Source: Stagnihabitans sp038231395 (GTDB lineage: Bacteria > Pseudomonadota > Alphaproteobacteria > Rhodobacterales > Rhodobacteraceae). Taken from it: DNA of 64,000 bases. Both the position numbers and the translations under genes were made by a program. The DNA is taken from assembly GCA_038231395.1 (NCBI GenBank), contig JBBRLL010000019.1:1-64000 (forward strand), in the 5' to 3' direction. Numbering within the stretch: position 1 is the first letter of the stretch; each line of letters starts with the position of its first letter. The notes under the pieces are model-generated. The model had not been told where the DNA came from, did not search any database, and saw nothing but the letters and a program-made list of their open reading frames with translations. Below are positions 1-9,143 of the stretch, piece by piece.

Positions 1-106
1 CCAGATCGGTTTCAGGCCAGATCGGTTTCAGGCCAGATCGGTTTCAGGCCAGATCGGTTTCAGGCCAGATCGGTTTCAGGCCAGATCGGTTTCAGGCCAG
101 ATCGGT
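1..106. repeat. 16-bp tandem repeat at the window edge
   Basis: Six identical head-to-tail copies of a 16-base unit (ccagatcggtttcagg) fill positions 1-96. The first 10 bases of a seventh copy follow before the pattern breaks at about 107. The array begins at the first base of the window, so its true length is unknown. There are no spacers between copies. It lies beyond the metF terminator. Confidence 0.97.
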
Positions 107-148
107 CTGAACCGAGACTAGCGGAAGCCTGTCCCCCCCCACAACATG

Positions 149-183
149 AAAAAGGACCGGTGCGGAGAGGATCCGCGCCGGTC
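149..183 (-). terminator. Rho-independent terminator of metF
   Basis: Read on the minus strand, an interrupted GC-rich stem (arms 155-166 and 171-183, one mismatch, short loop) is followed by a run of five T. It lies about 60 bases past the metF stop, as expected for an intrinsic terminator. A second GC hairpin (193-209) sits between the gene and this one but has no T tract. Confidence 0.75.
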
Positions 184-241
184 AGGTGCATCGGGCGCGT
201 CACGCGCCCAACAGGGAGACGAAGATGGCCTGAAAAACCTC

Positions 242-1120
242 TCAGGCCACCTTTTCCAATGCCATTTCTGGCACCAGACCCAAAGCGCGCACGACCTCGC
301 GGGTCAGATGCGGGCGATTCATTGTGTAAAAGTGCAGGTCCTCAACCCCTTCGGTCAGCAAACGGTCGCAGAGCGTGGTGCATTGGGTGAGGGCAAGCAG
401 CTCTTCACGGCCATCGCGGGCGGCAAAGGCGAAAGCCTCGTCCAGACGTCGCGGAACCTTGGTGCCACACCGCGCGGCAAAGCGCTTGGCCCCCTCCCAG
501 CTTTGGATCGGCAGAATGCCCGGGATGATCGGCGCGGTGATCCCCTCAGCCACACAAGCATCCCGAAAACGCAGAAAGGTTTCCGCCTCAAAGAAAAACT
601 GGGTGATGGCAGACGAGGCACCGGCGTCCAGCTTGCGCTTGAGAAACCGGATGTCGGCCTTGTCGTCAGCGGCATCGGGGTGGCGTTCGGGGTAAGCGCC
701 GACCCGCAGCTTGAATTTGCCGGTGGCGGCCAGGGCCGCAACCAGCTCAACCGTATCGGCAAAACCCTCCGGATGCGGGGTGAACCGGGCTGCACCATTG
801 GGCGCATCGCCGCGCAGGGCGACAATCTCGGTGACGCCGTCCGCCGCGTAAGCCGCAGCAATCTCCAGCGTTTCGGCGCGGGTGGCGTCAACACAGGTCA
901 GATGCGCCGCGACGTTCAGACCATAGTTGCGGTGGATCGCCCCCACTGCATCATGGGTCAGCTTGCGCGTCGTCCCGCCTGCACCGTAGGTCACCGATAC
1001 GAAATTCGGGGCCAAGGGGGCCAGCGCCTGCACCGTCTCCCACAGCCGGAAAGAGGCATCCAGCGTCTGCGGCGGGAAGAATTCAAACGAAACACGGGCA
1101 CGATTGTGTTGGGCGGACAT
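242..1120 (-). CDS. metF: 5,10-methylenetetrahydrofolate reductase
   Basis: The predicted 292-residue protein is a full-length FAD-dependent TIM-barrel enzyme. It reduces 5,10-methylene-THF to 5-methyl-THF, the methyl donor for methionine synthesis. The N-terminus carries the family signature SFEFFPPQT. Further hallmarks include SVTYGAGG, HLTCV, the NILALRGD-type segment (here IVALRGDAPN) and ITQFFFEAE. The start at 1120 is chosen because an AAGGAG ribosome site lies just upstream and the family begins a few residues before the FEFFPP motif; an open frame continuing to 1318 has no such support. The gene diverges from metR, and a MetR-type box lies between them. Confidence 0.95.
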   Translation of the reverse strand: MSAQHNRARVSFEFFPPQTLDASFRLWETVQALAPLAPNFVSVTYGAGGTTRKLTHDAVGAIHRNYGLNVAAHLTCVDATRAETLEIAAAYAADGVTEIVALRGDAPNGAARFTPHPEGFADTVELVAALAATGKFKLRVGAYPERHPDAADDKADIRFLKRKLDAGASSAITQFFFEAETFLRFRDACVAEGITAPIIPGILPIQSWEGAKRFAARCGTKVPRRLDEAFAFAARDGREELLALTQCTTLCDRLLTEGVEDLHFYTMNRPHLTREVVRALGLVPEMALEKVA

Positions 1121-1166
1121 GACGGCACTCCTTACGGCTTGTGCCTTTGTCTCAGATGCACGATTG

Positions 1167-1179
1167 TGAATCCAATTCA
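1167..1179. promoter_or_regulatory. MetR-type operator between metF and metR
   Basis: The sequence is TGAA-N5-TTCA, an exact match to the known MetR consensus. It lies 47 bases upstream of the metF start and 32 bases upstream of the metR start. The match and its position between the two genes are seen directly. That MetR binds here, activating metF and repressing its own gene, is inferred from enterobacterial MetR. Confidence 0.7.
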
Positions 1180-1210
1180 TATATTTCACGATGATCATGA
1201 GGTTTGTCGC

Positions 1211-2116
1211 ATGTATCTGGAACTCCGCCACTTCCGCACCCTGCGCGCCATTCAACAGGCTGGAGGGTTGGCCCGCGCCGCCGACATCCTGAACACCACG
1301 CAATCGGCCTTGTCGCATCAGGTGGCCGGGCTGGAGGATCAGGTCGGGATGGAGCTTTTTGTGCGCCGCTCCAAACCCATGCGTCTGTCAGCGGCGGGCA
1401 TCCGGATGCTGCGGGTGGCCGAACGCATCCTGCCAGAGATTGCAGGACTGGAGGAGGAATTCCGCGCCCTTCTGTCAGGCAAAACCGGGCGGCTGCACAT
1501 TGCCATTCAATGCCACGCCTGTTTCGACTGGCTGTTTCCGGTGCTGGAGATGTTCCGTCACGCCTGGCCCGAGGTGGACGTGGACATCCGCGCCGGGCTG
1601 GCCTTCGACAGCTTTCCGGCGCTGCTGCGCGAAGAGGTTGACCTTGTCATCTCCTCCAACCCCGAACTTCTGCCAGGCGTCACCTTCAACCCGTTGTTCG
1701 ATTATCACCCGACTTTTGTGGCCTCGTCCAAGAACCCGCTTGCCGCCAAAGCGGTGATCGAGGCCGAAGATTTCCGCGATCAGGTGTTGATCACTTACCC
1801 GGTGGCCCGCGACAAACTGGACATCTTCACCGAACTTCTGACCGAGGCGCGGGTGGAACCGCGGGCGCAAAGAGCGGTGGAGTTGACGGCGGTGATCCTG
1901 ATGCTGGTGGGCAGCGATCGCGGTGTGGCGGTGCTGCCCGATTGGGTGATCCGCGACGTGAAAAGCAATGCCGACTACGTAACCCGCCCGCTTGGGCCGG
2001 GGGTTATCACCAAGCGCCTGTTCGCGGCAACCCGCGACGAAGACGCCGCCCGCCCTTTTATGGCGCATTTTCTGCGGCTGGGACGCAGTGAGCCCGTGAA
2101 GCTGCAAAGAGAGTGA
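1211..2116 (+). CDS. metR: LysR-family regulator, MetR type
   Basis: This is a 301-residue LysR-type regulator. The N-terminal winged helix-turn-helix spans about residues 1-60 (LRHFRTLRAI, TQSALSHQV, LFVRR). It is followed by a linker helix and a two-lobed effector domain beginning near residue 90. The dimer would bind DNA in the cytosol, with homocysteine as the effector in the known family. ATG at 1211 gives the usual LysR N-terminus; the open frame extends upstream through the metF region but that part is non-coding on this strand. Assignment to MetR rather than a generic LysR rests on the divergent metF and the exact TGAA-N5-TTCA box. Confidence 0.88.
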   Translation: MYLELRHFRTLRAIQQAGGLARAADILNTTQSALSHQVAGLEDQVGMELFVRRSKPMRLSAAGIRMLRVAERILPEIAGLEEEFRALLSGKTGRLHIAIQCHACFDWLFPVLEMFRHAWPEVDVDIRAGLAFDSFPALLREEVDLVISSNPELLPGVTFNPLFDYHPTFVASSKNPLAAKAVIEAEDFRDQVLITYPVARDKLDIFTELLTEARVEPRAQRAVELTAVILMLVGSDRGVAVLPDWVIRDVKSNADYVTRPLGPGVITKRLFAATRDEDAARPFMAHFLRLGRSEPVKLQRE

Positions 2117-2140
2117 TCTGACTTACCGGCGATTTTCCAG

Positions 2141-2185
2141 CCTACAATTTATTGGCCTACAAATTATCGGCCGACAATTTTTCTG
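2141..2185. repeat. Three degenerate 15-bp tandem repeats
   Basis: Three consecutive AT-rich units resembling cctacaattTattgg lie in the metR to ABC-F intergenic region. The units share about ten positions each. No gene is visible in 2117-2396 apart from this repeat and the hairpin at 2301. Confidence 0.6.
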
Positions 2186-2300
2186 CGAAAAATTCTGCGC
2201 CCGATGGTCCCGAGTCACGCTTGACCCGGCCTTTAGAAGGCGTAACTGTACGGCCATGAAAACCCGGCACAGGAACCCTCTTCGCCCCGGCCCTGTCTTT

Positions 2301-2321
2301 GCCCTGCTGCTTTAGCAGGGC
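2301..2321 (+). promoter_or_regulatory. Stem-loop in the leader of the ABC-F gene
   Basis: A perfect 8-bp stem (gccctgct / agcagggc) closes a 5-base loop, 75 bases upstream of the ABC-F start and about 185 bases after metR. No T tract follows, so it is a poor terminator. It could be a leader element, since some ABC-F genes are attenuated, but nothing else here proves that. Confidence 0.4.
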
Positions 2322-2396
2322 GGCTTTCGGCACCTGTCCCGGTTCCAAGGCACGCCCCGACGCGCGTCAGCGCATTGTTTCATCCGGAGCCTGTCC

Positions 2397-3902
2397 ATGA
2401 GTGTTCTTGCCGTCAAATCCCTGTCCCTGACCTTGGGTCTGCCGCTGTTTGCCGACCTGTCCTTTTCGCTGGAACCCGGCGACCGCCTTGGCCTGATCGC
2501 CGCCAACGGGCGCGGCAAATCCTCGCTGCTGCGCTGTCTGGCCGGGCAGATCGATCCGACCTCGGGCGATATCACCAAGGCGCGTGGCACGACGCTGCGC
2601 TTGGTGGAGCAGGATGTGCCCTCCGACATGCTGGCGCTGACCTTGCGCGGTGCGGTGGCTGCGGCCCTGACCGATCCGGAGGGCGAAAGCTGGCGCGTCG
2701 ATGTGGCGCTGGATGATCTTGACGTGCCCGAAGCGTTGCGCGACCAGACCCTGTCAAGTCTCAGCGGCGGTTGGCAACGCACGGCCTTATTGGCGCGGGC
2801 CGCTGTGACCGAGCCCGATATCCTGCTGCTGGACGAGCCGACCAACCATCTTGACCTGTCGCGCATCGGCCTGTTGCAGCGCTGGCTTGCCGCTCTGCCG
2901 CGCGATGTGGCGGTGATGGCCGCCAGCCATGACCGCGCTTTTCTGGATGCGGTGACGACGCGCAGCCTGTTTTTGCGCGATGCAGGCTCTCGCACCTTTG
3001 GCCTGCCCTATTCCCGGGCGCGCGCGGCCCTGACCGAGGCGGATGTGGCCCAAGGCCGTCAGTTCGACAACGATCTGGCCAAGGCCGATCAACTGCGCCG
3101 TCAGGCCGCAAAGCTGAAGAACATCGGCATCAACAACGGCTCTGACCTGTTGGTCATGAAGACCAAGCAGTTGAAAGAGCGCGCAGAAAAGATTGAGGCG
3201 CAAGCCAAGGCAGCCTTCAAGGACACCTCCGCCGGGGAAATCCGGCTGGCGAACTCTGGCACCCATGCCAAGGCTTTGGTCACGCTGAACGACGCACAGA
3301 TTGCCGCGCCGGACCAAAAGCTCTTGTTCCGCACCGGGCAAAAGTGGATCGAAAAGGGTGACCGTGTTGTGCTTCTGGGCCGCAACGGGGCGGGCAAAAC
3401 CCAAATGGTGCGCGCGGTGCTGCGGGCGATTGCGGGGGAGGAGGCGGCGATCAAGGTCACGCCTTCCCTCGTGCTGGGCCATGCGGATCAAGGGCTGGAG
3501 CAGTTGCCGGGTCAGGCCACGCCCTTCGATCTGGTGACCGGCTTCAAGACCGGCGACGGCCCGGCGCGGGGCATGCTGGCCGATGCGGGTATCCGGGCAG
3601 CGATGCAGACCAAGCCGCTCGCCCCCTTGTCCGGCGGCCAGAAGGCGCGGCTGGCCATGCTGCTGATGCGTCTGGCGCAGCCGAACTTCTACTTGCTGGA
3701 CGAACCGACCAACCATCTGGATATCGAAGGTCAGGAGGCGCTGGAGGCAGAGCTTCTGAAACAGGGGGCCACCTGTTTTCTGGTCAGCCACGACCGCAGT
3801 TTCGTGCAGAACGTCGGCAACCGCTTCTGGCTGATCGAGGGTAAAAAACTGGTGGAGGTGGCGGGGCCGGAAGCGTTCTTTGCGCGCGAACTGGGCGGCT
3901 GA
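2397..3902 (+). CDS. ABC-F family ATPase (ribosome-associated type)
   Basis: This 501-residue protein has two ABC nucleotide-binding domains and no membrane segments, which defines ABC-F. Domain 1 has Walker A GRGKSS near residue 40, signature LSGGW and Walker B LLLDEPTNHLD. Domain 2 has Walker A GAGKT near 335, signature LSGGQ and YLLDEPTNHLD. The charged helical stretch between the domains, about 220-270, is the linker that reaches into the ribosomal E site in characterised members. Such proteins act on stalled ribosomes or protect against antibiotics. The subfamily (Uup, EttA or other) cannot be settled from sequence alone. It converges on the small minus-strand gene ending at 3961. Confidence 0.9.
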   Translation: MSVLAVKSLSLTLGLPLFADLSFSLEPGDRLGLIAANGRGKSSLLRCLAGQIDPTSGDITKARGTTLRLVEQDVPSDMLALTLRGAVAAALTDPEGESWRVDVALDDLDVPEALRDQTLSSLSGGWQRTALLARAAVTEPDILLLDEPTNHLDLSRIGLLQRWLAALPRDVAVMAASHDRAFLDAVTTRSLFLRDAGSRTFGLPYSRARAALTEADVAQGRQFDNDLAKADQLRRQAAKLKNIGINNGSDLLVMKTKQLKERAEKIEAQAKAAFKDTSAGEIRLANSGTHAKALVTLNDAQIAAPDQKLLFRTGQKWIEKGDRVVLLGRNGAGKTQMVRAVLRAIAGEEAAIKVTPSLVLGHADQGLEQLPGQATPFDLVTGFKTGDGPARGMLADAGIRAAMQTKPLAPLSGGQKARLAMLLMRLAQPNFYLLDEPTNHLDIEGQEALEAELLKQGATCFLVSHDRSFVQNVGNRFWLIEGKKLVEVAGPEAFFARELGG

Positions 3903-3919
3903 AATCCGGCGTTGGGAAT

Positions 3920-3942
3920 GGTAGGATGGGCCGTCGGCCCAT
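3920..3942. repeat. Dispersed 23-bp palindromic repeat, copy 1
   Basis: This 23-base element contains the inverted repeat ATGGGCC-GTC-GGCCCAT. It is identical to 55104-55126. This copy sits between two convergent genes, about 18 bases from each stop, where a bidirectional terminator would be expected. Confidence 0.75.
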
Positions 3943-3960
3943 GCTGCGCGCCGGACCGCA

Positions 3961-4374
3961 TCAGCTGGTAGCAACCTTCGCCGCAACCGCGTCCAGACAG
4001 GCCACGGCCAGCCGCGAAAACACCGTTTCGTCAATTGCGATCCTGTCGCCGGGACTATAGCCGGTGACGGAGGCTTCGGGCGACCATTGGATCGTGGGGT
4101 CGGCCGGGAACCAGCCGTTGTGGTGGGTGACGCCCAAGGCCAACAGGCGAACCTCGTGCAACACCTGGCCGTCGGTTGCGTCCACCCGGCGCAGGCCACC
4201 GGCGAACCAACCCTCCAGTGCCACGACCATCTGGTTGAACACCTGCACTTCGGCTTGCGTCCGGGCCTTGGTTTCGGAAAACCGCGCCAAGGCACGCCAG
4301 GCGGTTGCCATCTCGGCCATTTCCTTGCCGCAGGCGGCAATCTGGGTCGCAGGATTGATCTTGCGGTCAAGCAT
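3961..4374 (-). CDS. Conserved-looking protein of unknown function
   Basis: The product is a soluble 137-residue protein without a signal peptide or membrane segment, and I do not recognise the family. It is rich in Ala and has an evenly acidic and basic helical N-terminal half. An aromatic motif (HHNGWFPADPTIQW) lies near residues 85-98, and the C-terminus is helical. ATG at 4374 is chosen because AGAAGG lies seven bases upstream; the open frame extends to 4563 without a better site. It is divergent from suhB, so 4375-4581 should hold two promoters. Normal codon use suggests a real gene. Confidence 0.7.
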   Translation of the reverse strand: MLDRKINPATQIAACGKEMAEMATAWRALARFSETKARTQAEVQVFNQMVVALEGWFAGGLRRVDATDGQVLHEVRLLALGVTHHNGWFPADPTIQWSPEASVTGYSPGDRIAIDETVFSRLAVACLDAVAAKVATS

Positions 4375-4581
4375 CGGGCACCTTCTGGTTGACCAAACCC
4401 TAACTTTTCCGCGGCCATTTGCCAAGATTGCCATCTTGTTGACACAGTTTTTCCACATTTGACCCAATCTGCCCTCGCCCGGCAAAGTCGCCCTCCGGCA
4501 ATCGCGGCCTTTCGCCCTTTCCTTCACGGGCTCGGGCGTGTATTCCCCCGCCGTTCCAGCCATCCCCTACCGGAGTGCCCC

Positions 4582-5370
4582 ATGCAAGGCAGTGCCAACC
4601 TCAACCTGATGATCAAAGCCGCCCGCAAAGCTGGCCGTGCCCTGGTCAAAGACTTCCGCGAGGTGGAAAACCTTCAGGTGTCCGCCAAAGGTCCCGGAGA
4701 TTTTGTGACCAAAGCAGATCGTGAGGCGGAGCGCCTGATCAAGGAAGACCTGATGGACGGGCGGCCGACCTATGGCTGGGTCGGCGAGGAAACCGGTATG
4801 ACAGCGGGTGCCGATCCAACCCGGCGCTGGATCGTTGACCCATTGGACGGCACCACGAACTACCTTCACGGTCTGCCGCATTGGGCGGTGTCGATTGCGC
4901 TGGAACATAAAGGTGAGATTGTCGCGGGCGTGATCTTTGATGCTGCCAAGGACGAGATGTTCGTGGCCGAAAAGGGGGCGGGTGCCTGGATGAACGACCG
5001 CCGCCTGCGGGTTTCGGGCCGCCGCCTGATGAACGAGGCGATCTTTGCCACCGGAATTCCCGCGATCGGGCGCAAGACTTTGCCAGCCTCGGTCGCCGAT
5101 CTGGCCCGCCTGATGCCGGTTTGTGCCGGTTCGCGGCAATGGGGTGCGGCCTCGTTGGACCTCGCCTATGTGGCGGCGGGACGATTTGACGGATATTGGG
5201 AGCGCGAGTTGCAGGTCTGGGATATGGCGGCCGGGATTATTCTGGTGCGTGAGGCGGGCGGCTTTGTCGAAGCGGTGCGCGACGGCGGCGACATCCTGGA
5301 CTCAGGCTCCGTCATCTGCGCCAACGAGGGGCTGTTTGAGCCCCTTGCCAAGATCATCCGCAACGTCTGA
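4582..5370 (+). CDS. suhB: Inositol-1-monophosphatase family protein SuhB
   Basis: This 262-residue protein belongs to the Mg-dependent, lithium-sensitive inositol monophosphatase family. Metal and phosphate motifs are intact: GEETG near residue 72, WIVDPLDGTTNYLHG near 84-98, and WDMAAG near 213. It hydrolyses inositol-1-phosphate. In Escherichia coli SuhB also binds the transcription antitermination complex; whether it does so here is not visible. ATG at 4582 follows a CGGAG site and matches the usual N-terminus. The frame is open from 4459, but the upstream part looks non-coding. Confidence 0.92.
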   Translation: MQGSANLNLMIKAARKAGRALVKDFREVENLQVSAKGPGDFVTKADREAERLIKEDLMDGRPTYGWVGEETGMTAGADPTRRWIVDPLDGTTNYLHGLPHWAVSIALEHKGEIVAGVIFDAAKDEMFVAEKGAGAWMNDRRLRVSGRRLMNEAIFATGIPAIGRKTLPASVADLARLMPVCAGSRQWGAASLDLAYVAAGRFDGYWERELQVWDMAAGIILVREAGGFVEAVRDGGDILDSGSVICANEGLFEPLAKIIRNV

Positions 5371-5375
5371 CACCC

Positions 5376-5401
5376 GTAAGACTGACGGGAGCAAGTCTTA
5401 C
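5376..5401 (+). terminator. Stem-loop after suhB
   Basis: A perfect 8-bp stem (gtaagact / agtcttac) with a 10-base loop begins six bases after the suhB stop. It lacks a T tract, so termination would be weak. The following bases to 5460 show loosely repeated 16-base blocks. Confidence 0.45.
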
Positions 5402-5552
5402 TCCATCAAACCTGACCCGACAAAAACAGACCCGAGCAAACCTGGCCTCGCTCACCCCGTCACCGCAAGGACAGGTTCCGCGCATCTTTGCTCCAGCGTT
5501 CCGCCCGAAACGCGACCGACGATGCCGGTTGCCAGCCTTGGATCAAGGGGCG

Positions 5553-8500
5553 CTACTCTCCCGCCTCGGCCAGAAGTTGAGCATTGCCGCCGGAAGCGGT
5601 GGTGTCGATGCAGATGTGACGCTCCAAAACCGCATGGGCGATGTCTGGCTGGTCGCAGATCAGCGGCAGGATCGGGCCGGAACGCCCTGCAAGCACAACG
5701 GCAAGGGCGCGGGCTTGCGCTGCATCACCCCAGAACATCGCGGCAGAAAAGCCGTGCAGCCGGGAGAGCGCTTGCGGGTCAAGGCCCGGAGCCTCGATCG
5801 CACGACCACCCAAAGCCCGGATCGCCTGCGCCTGAACCATCGCGGTGGCTGGCGACGGGCCAAGACACAGGACCGGTGGCCGGGAATGGCGCGTCAGGCG
5901 GTTGGATTCGCCAGTGGGACCGGGAAGGATTTGGGCCGTCACCGATGGGCCGGGTTGTGTAAGCGACAGGGTTGCCGCCACCTCAGCCTCAGGCGTTGCG
6001 CGACCTTCAGGCGTTGCGTGACCTTCTGGCATTGCGCGGTCTTCGTCACCAGCGTCCGGGGCCTTGGTCTGGACAAACCGGCCAAGGTAATGCGGGCCGC
6101 CCGCCTTGGGGCCGGTGCCGGAAAGGCCCTCGCCGCCAAAGGGTTGCGACCCTACCACTGCGCCAATCTGGTTGCGGTTGACGTAGATGTTGCCGACATT
6201 CACCGTCGACACCACCGATTGCACGCGGTCGTCGATGCGCGAGTGCAGGCCAAAGGTCAGGCCATATCCGGTGGCGTTGATCGCTTGCACCACCTTGTCA
6301 ACGCCGCCAGACGGGAAGGTGGCCAGGTGCAGGACCGGGCCGAAAATCTCGCGCGGCATGTCGGCAATGCCTGTCACGCGCAGAATGGTCGGGGGGATGA
6401 AGGTGCCCGCAACGGGCGCGCTCAAGGTCTTGATGACGCGGCCTTCGGCGCGGGCGGTCGCGATATAGTCGGCGATCTGGGTCTGGGCTGCGGCGTCAAT
6501 CACCGGGCCCAGGTCGGTCGACAGGCTCCACGGGTTGGCGACGGTCAAGGTGTCCATCGCACCCTCCAGCATGTGCAGAACGGTTTTGGCAATGTCCTCC
6601 TGCACATAAAGGCAGCGCAGCGCCGAACACCGCTGGCCCGCCGACTGAAAACTGGAGGCAATGATATCACGCACGGCTTGTTCGGGCAGCGCCGTAGAGT
6701 CAACAATCATCGCGTTCAAACCGCCGGTTTCGGCGATCAGCGGGGCAGTCGGGTCAAGATGCGCCGCCATGTTGGCGCGAATTTTCAGGGCGGTTTCGGT
6801 CGAACCGGTGAAGGCCACGCCCTTGATCCTTGGATCGCAGGTCAGGGCGGCGCCGACGCTGCCCTCACCGGGCAGAAGCTGAAGTGCGGTCGTTGGAACC
6901 CCTGCTTGCAACAGCAGGTCTGTGGCAAAAGCAGCAATCAGCGGGGTTTGTTCGGCAGGTTTTGCCACGACCGCGTTGCCGGTGGCCAAAGCGGCGGCGA
7001 TCTGGCCGGTGAAGATGGCAAGCGGGAAATTCCACGGACTGATGCAGGCAAAGACTCCACGCGCAGGCGCTGTGACACTTTGCGCCTGATCGGCGTAATA
7101 GCGCAGGAAATCCACCACCTCGCGCAGCTCTGACACGGCATCTGGCAGGGTCTTGCCAGCTTCGCGGGCCAAAAGGGCGAAGATCTGGCCGAAGTTCGCC
7201 TCATAAAGGTCGGCGGCGCGCAGCAGGATTTGAGCGCGCACTGGCGGCTTTGCGGCCCAAGGCTCGGCACGTCGCAGGGCGCAGTCGACATCGGCAGTAC
7301 CAGACGTCACGACATGCCCGGTCAGCGACCCATCGGCGGGGTTGGCGATGCCCAAGCGCAACGCCCCTTCGACACGACCTGCCAGACGGGGGGCCGCTTC
7401 AAAGATCGTCTTTTCAAAGGGCAAACGGGCAGCCTCAATCGCGGCAAGATCGGTGGCATCGGTCAGATCATAGCCGCGCGCGTTCCGGCGCGGCAGGAAA
7501 AGGTCGGTGCCGGGCTTGATGGCGGCACTGACGGGCGCCATCGCCTCCAACTGCGTCAAGGGGCAAGCGGCGACGCGGTCAGCGGTCAGTTCGGCATTGA
7601 CGATCTGGTGAACGAAGCTGGAGTTTGCACCGTTCTCCAGCAGGCGGCGCACCAGATAGGCCAAGAGGTCACGATGGGCACCCACCGGGGCATAGATGCG
7701 GCAATGGGTGGCGTTTTCGGTCAGGACGATATCGTGCAGACGCTCGCCCATCCCATGCAGGCGCTGGAATTCATAGGCGGTGGGGGGGACGCCGGTTTCT
7801 TCGGCCATATGCAGAACGGCGGCGACCGTATGCGCGTTGTGGGTGGCAAATTGCGGATAGATGCGAGGGGTCATGCCAAGGAGTTTGCGGGCATTGGCAA
7901 GATAACTGGCATCGGTGCCTTGCTTGCGCGTGAACACCGGGAACGACGGCAGGCCAAGGGTCTGGGCGCGCTTGATTTCGCTGTCCCAATAAGCGCCTTT
8001 GACCAGCCGGATCATGATCTTGCGGTCAAGTCTGATCGCAAGATCATTGAGCCAGTCAATCACGGCACCGGCGCGACGGCCGTAGGCCTGCACCACCACG
8101 CCAAAGCCGTCCCAGCCTTTGAGTGAGGGATCCGACAGGGTCGCTTCGATGACGTCCAGCGACAGGGTCAGACGGTCAGCCTCTTCGGCGTCGATGTTCA
8201 GGCCCAGACCAGCGGCGCGGGCAAGACCTGCGAGGGCGCGGATGCGGGGGACCAGTTCCTCCATCACCTGCGCTTTGCGGGCGATTTCGTAGCGCGGGTG
8301 CAGGGCGGAGAGTTTGACGGAAATGCCGGGGTTGGTGCGGATGTCACCGGTGGTGGCAGCACGGGCGATGGCAGTGATCGCGGCGGAATAGGACAGGTGG
8401 TAGCGATGCGCGTCAGCCTCGGTCCGGGCGGCCTCCCCCAACATGTCATAGCTGTAAGTGTATGTTTTTGCTTCCAGTTCGCGCGCCCGGCTCATGGCGG

Positions 8501-9038
8501 CGTCGATGGTTTCGCCCAAGACGAACGCCCGTCCCATTTCTTTCATGGCCCGGGTCACGGCGGTGCGGATGACCGGTTCGCCCAAGCGTTTCATGGCGGC
8601 GCGCAGGTGGCCGACCACACCCGGCTCCCGGTCGTCCAGCACCTTTCCGGTCAGCATCAGCGCCCAGGTGGAGGCGTTGACAAGGCTGGAGGATGAACGA
8701 CCCAAATGGCGGCCCCAGTCGGCGGGGGCAATCTTGTCCTCGATCAGCGCGTCCATCGTGGGGGCGTCTGGCACCCGCAACAGCGCTTCGGCCAGACACA
8801 TCAGGGCAATGCCTTCGTCGGTGGACAGGCCATATTCGGCGAGAAACACCTCCATCAAACCCGGTTTGGCGGAGCTGCGGATTTGGGTCACAAGCTGTGC
8901 GGCGCGGGCGGTGATGGCGGCGCGGGCCTTTGCATCCAACGCTGCGGCTGCAAGGTTTTGCGCGACCAGCGTGGCCTCATCAGACAAGGAACCGTGTTGG
9001 ATCGTGTCCCAAGCGTTCGGCATCTGCGCGTTTGTCAT
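5553..9038 (-). CDS. putA: Bifunctional proline dehydrogenase / P5C dehydrogenase
   Basis: This 1161-residue enzyme oxidises proline to glutamate. The N-terminal FAD-dependent proline dehydrogenase barrel spans about residues 60-470; the flavin and substrate region includes EFQRLHGMGERLHD near 425. The aldehyde dehydrogenase domain spans about 500-970, with FTGSTETA, ETGGLNA and the catalytic Cys in SAGQRCSA near 803. A linker near residues 998-1016 carries three 6-residue repeats of the type TPEGRA. A final domain of about 140 residues resembles the C-terminal extension of long PutA proteins. There is no N-terminal ribbon-helix-helix, so it should not repress itself; the divergent Lrp-family gene at 9144 is the likely regulator. 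Confidence 0.95.
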   Translation of the reverse strand: MTNAQMPNAWDTIQHGSLSDEATLVAQNLAAAALDAKARAAITARAAQLVTQIRSSAKPGLMEVFLAEYGLSTDEGIALMCLAEALLRVPDAPTMDALIEDKIAPADWGRHLGRSSSSLVNASTWALMLTGKVLDDREPGVVGHLRAAMKRLGEPVIRTAVTRAMKEMGRAFVLGETIDAAMSRARELEAKTYTYSYDMLGEAARTEADAHRYHLSYSAAITAIARAATTGDIRTNPGISVKLSALHPRYEIARKAQVMEELVPRIRALAGLARAAGLGLNIDAEEADRLTLSLDVIEATLSDPSLKGWDGFGVVVQAYGRRAGAVIDWLNDLAIRLDRKIMIRLVKGAYWDSEIKRAQTLGLPSFPVFTRKQGTDASYLANARKLLGMTPRIYPQFATHNAHTVAAVLHMAEETGVPPTAYEFQRLHGMGERLHDIVLTENATHCRIYAPVGAHRDLLAYLVRRLLENGANSSFVHQIVNAELTADRVAACPLTQLEAMAPVSAAIKPGTDLFLPRRNARGYDLTDATDLAAIEAARLPFEKTIFEAAPRLAGRVEGALRLGIANPADGSLTGHVVTSGTADVDCALRRAEPWAAKPPVRAQILLRAADLYEANFGQIFALLAREAGKTLPDAVSELREVVDFLRYYADQAQSVTAPARGVFACISPWNFPLAIFTGQIAAALATGNAVVAKPAEQTPLIAAFATDLLLQAGVPTTALQLLPGEGSVGAALTCDPRIKGVAFTGSTETALKIRANMAAHLDPTAPLIAETGGLNAMIVDSTALPEQAVRDIIASSFQSAGQRCSALRCLYVQEDIAKTVLHMLEGAMDTLTVANPWSLSTDLGPVIDAAAQTQIADYIATARAEGRVIKTLSAPVAGTFIPPTILRVTGIADMPREIFGPVLHLATFPSGGVDKVVQAINATGYGLTFGLHSRIDDRVQSVVSTVNVGNIYVNRNQIGAVVGSQPFGGEGLSGTGPKAGGPHYLGRFVQTKAPDAGDEDRAMPEGHATPEGRATPEAEVAATLSLTQPGPSVTAQILPGPTGESNRLTRHSRPPVLCLGPSPATAMVQAQAIRALGGRAIEAPGLDPQALSRLHGFSAAMFWGDAAQARALAVVLAGRSGPILPLICDQPDIAHAVLERHICIDTTASGGNAQLLAEAGE
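5990..6043 (-). repeat. 18-bp in-frame tandem repeat inside putA
   Basis: Three near-identical 18-base units encode (T/M)PEG(R/H)A repeats in the linker between the aldehyde dehydrogenase domain and the C-terminal domain. Being a multiple of three, gains or losses would keep the frame. Confidence 0.85.
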
Positions 9039-9143
9039 TTGGCTTCCCTTGCGATTTGGGCCATCATATCAGCGGATTTGGCGGCTTTTGTCCTGAAGAT
9101 AGGTTGAAACGCAGGCGATATGACTGCAATACGGGGATTTGAC

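Noticed and set aside
1..106. CRISPR or integron-like repeat at the left edge
   Set aside because: Perfect head-to-tail 16-bp units without spacers or an integrase.
146..1210. Long plus-strand open frame leading into metR
   Set aside because: It lies opposite metF, has odd composition and no ribosome site; the LysR domain begins at 1211.
2787..4445. 552-codon minus-strand frame across the ABC-F gene
   Set aside because: It overlaps an unmistakable ABC-F gene and the small gene at 3961; its sequence has no protein family character.
5529..8126. Long plus-strand open frames opposite putA
   Set aside because: They are mirror frames of a GC-rich gene; the minus-strand product is a clear PutA.
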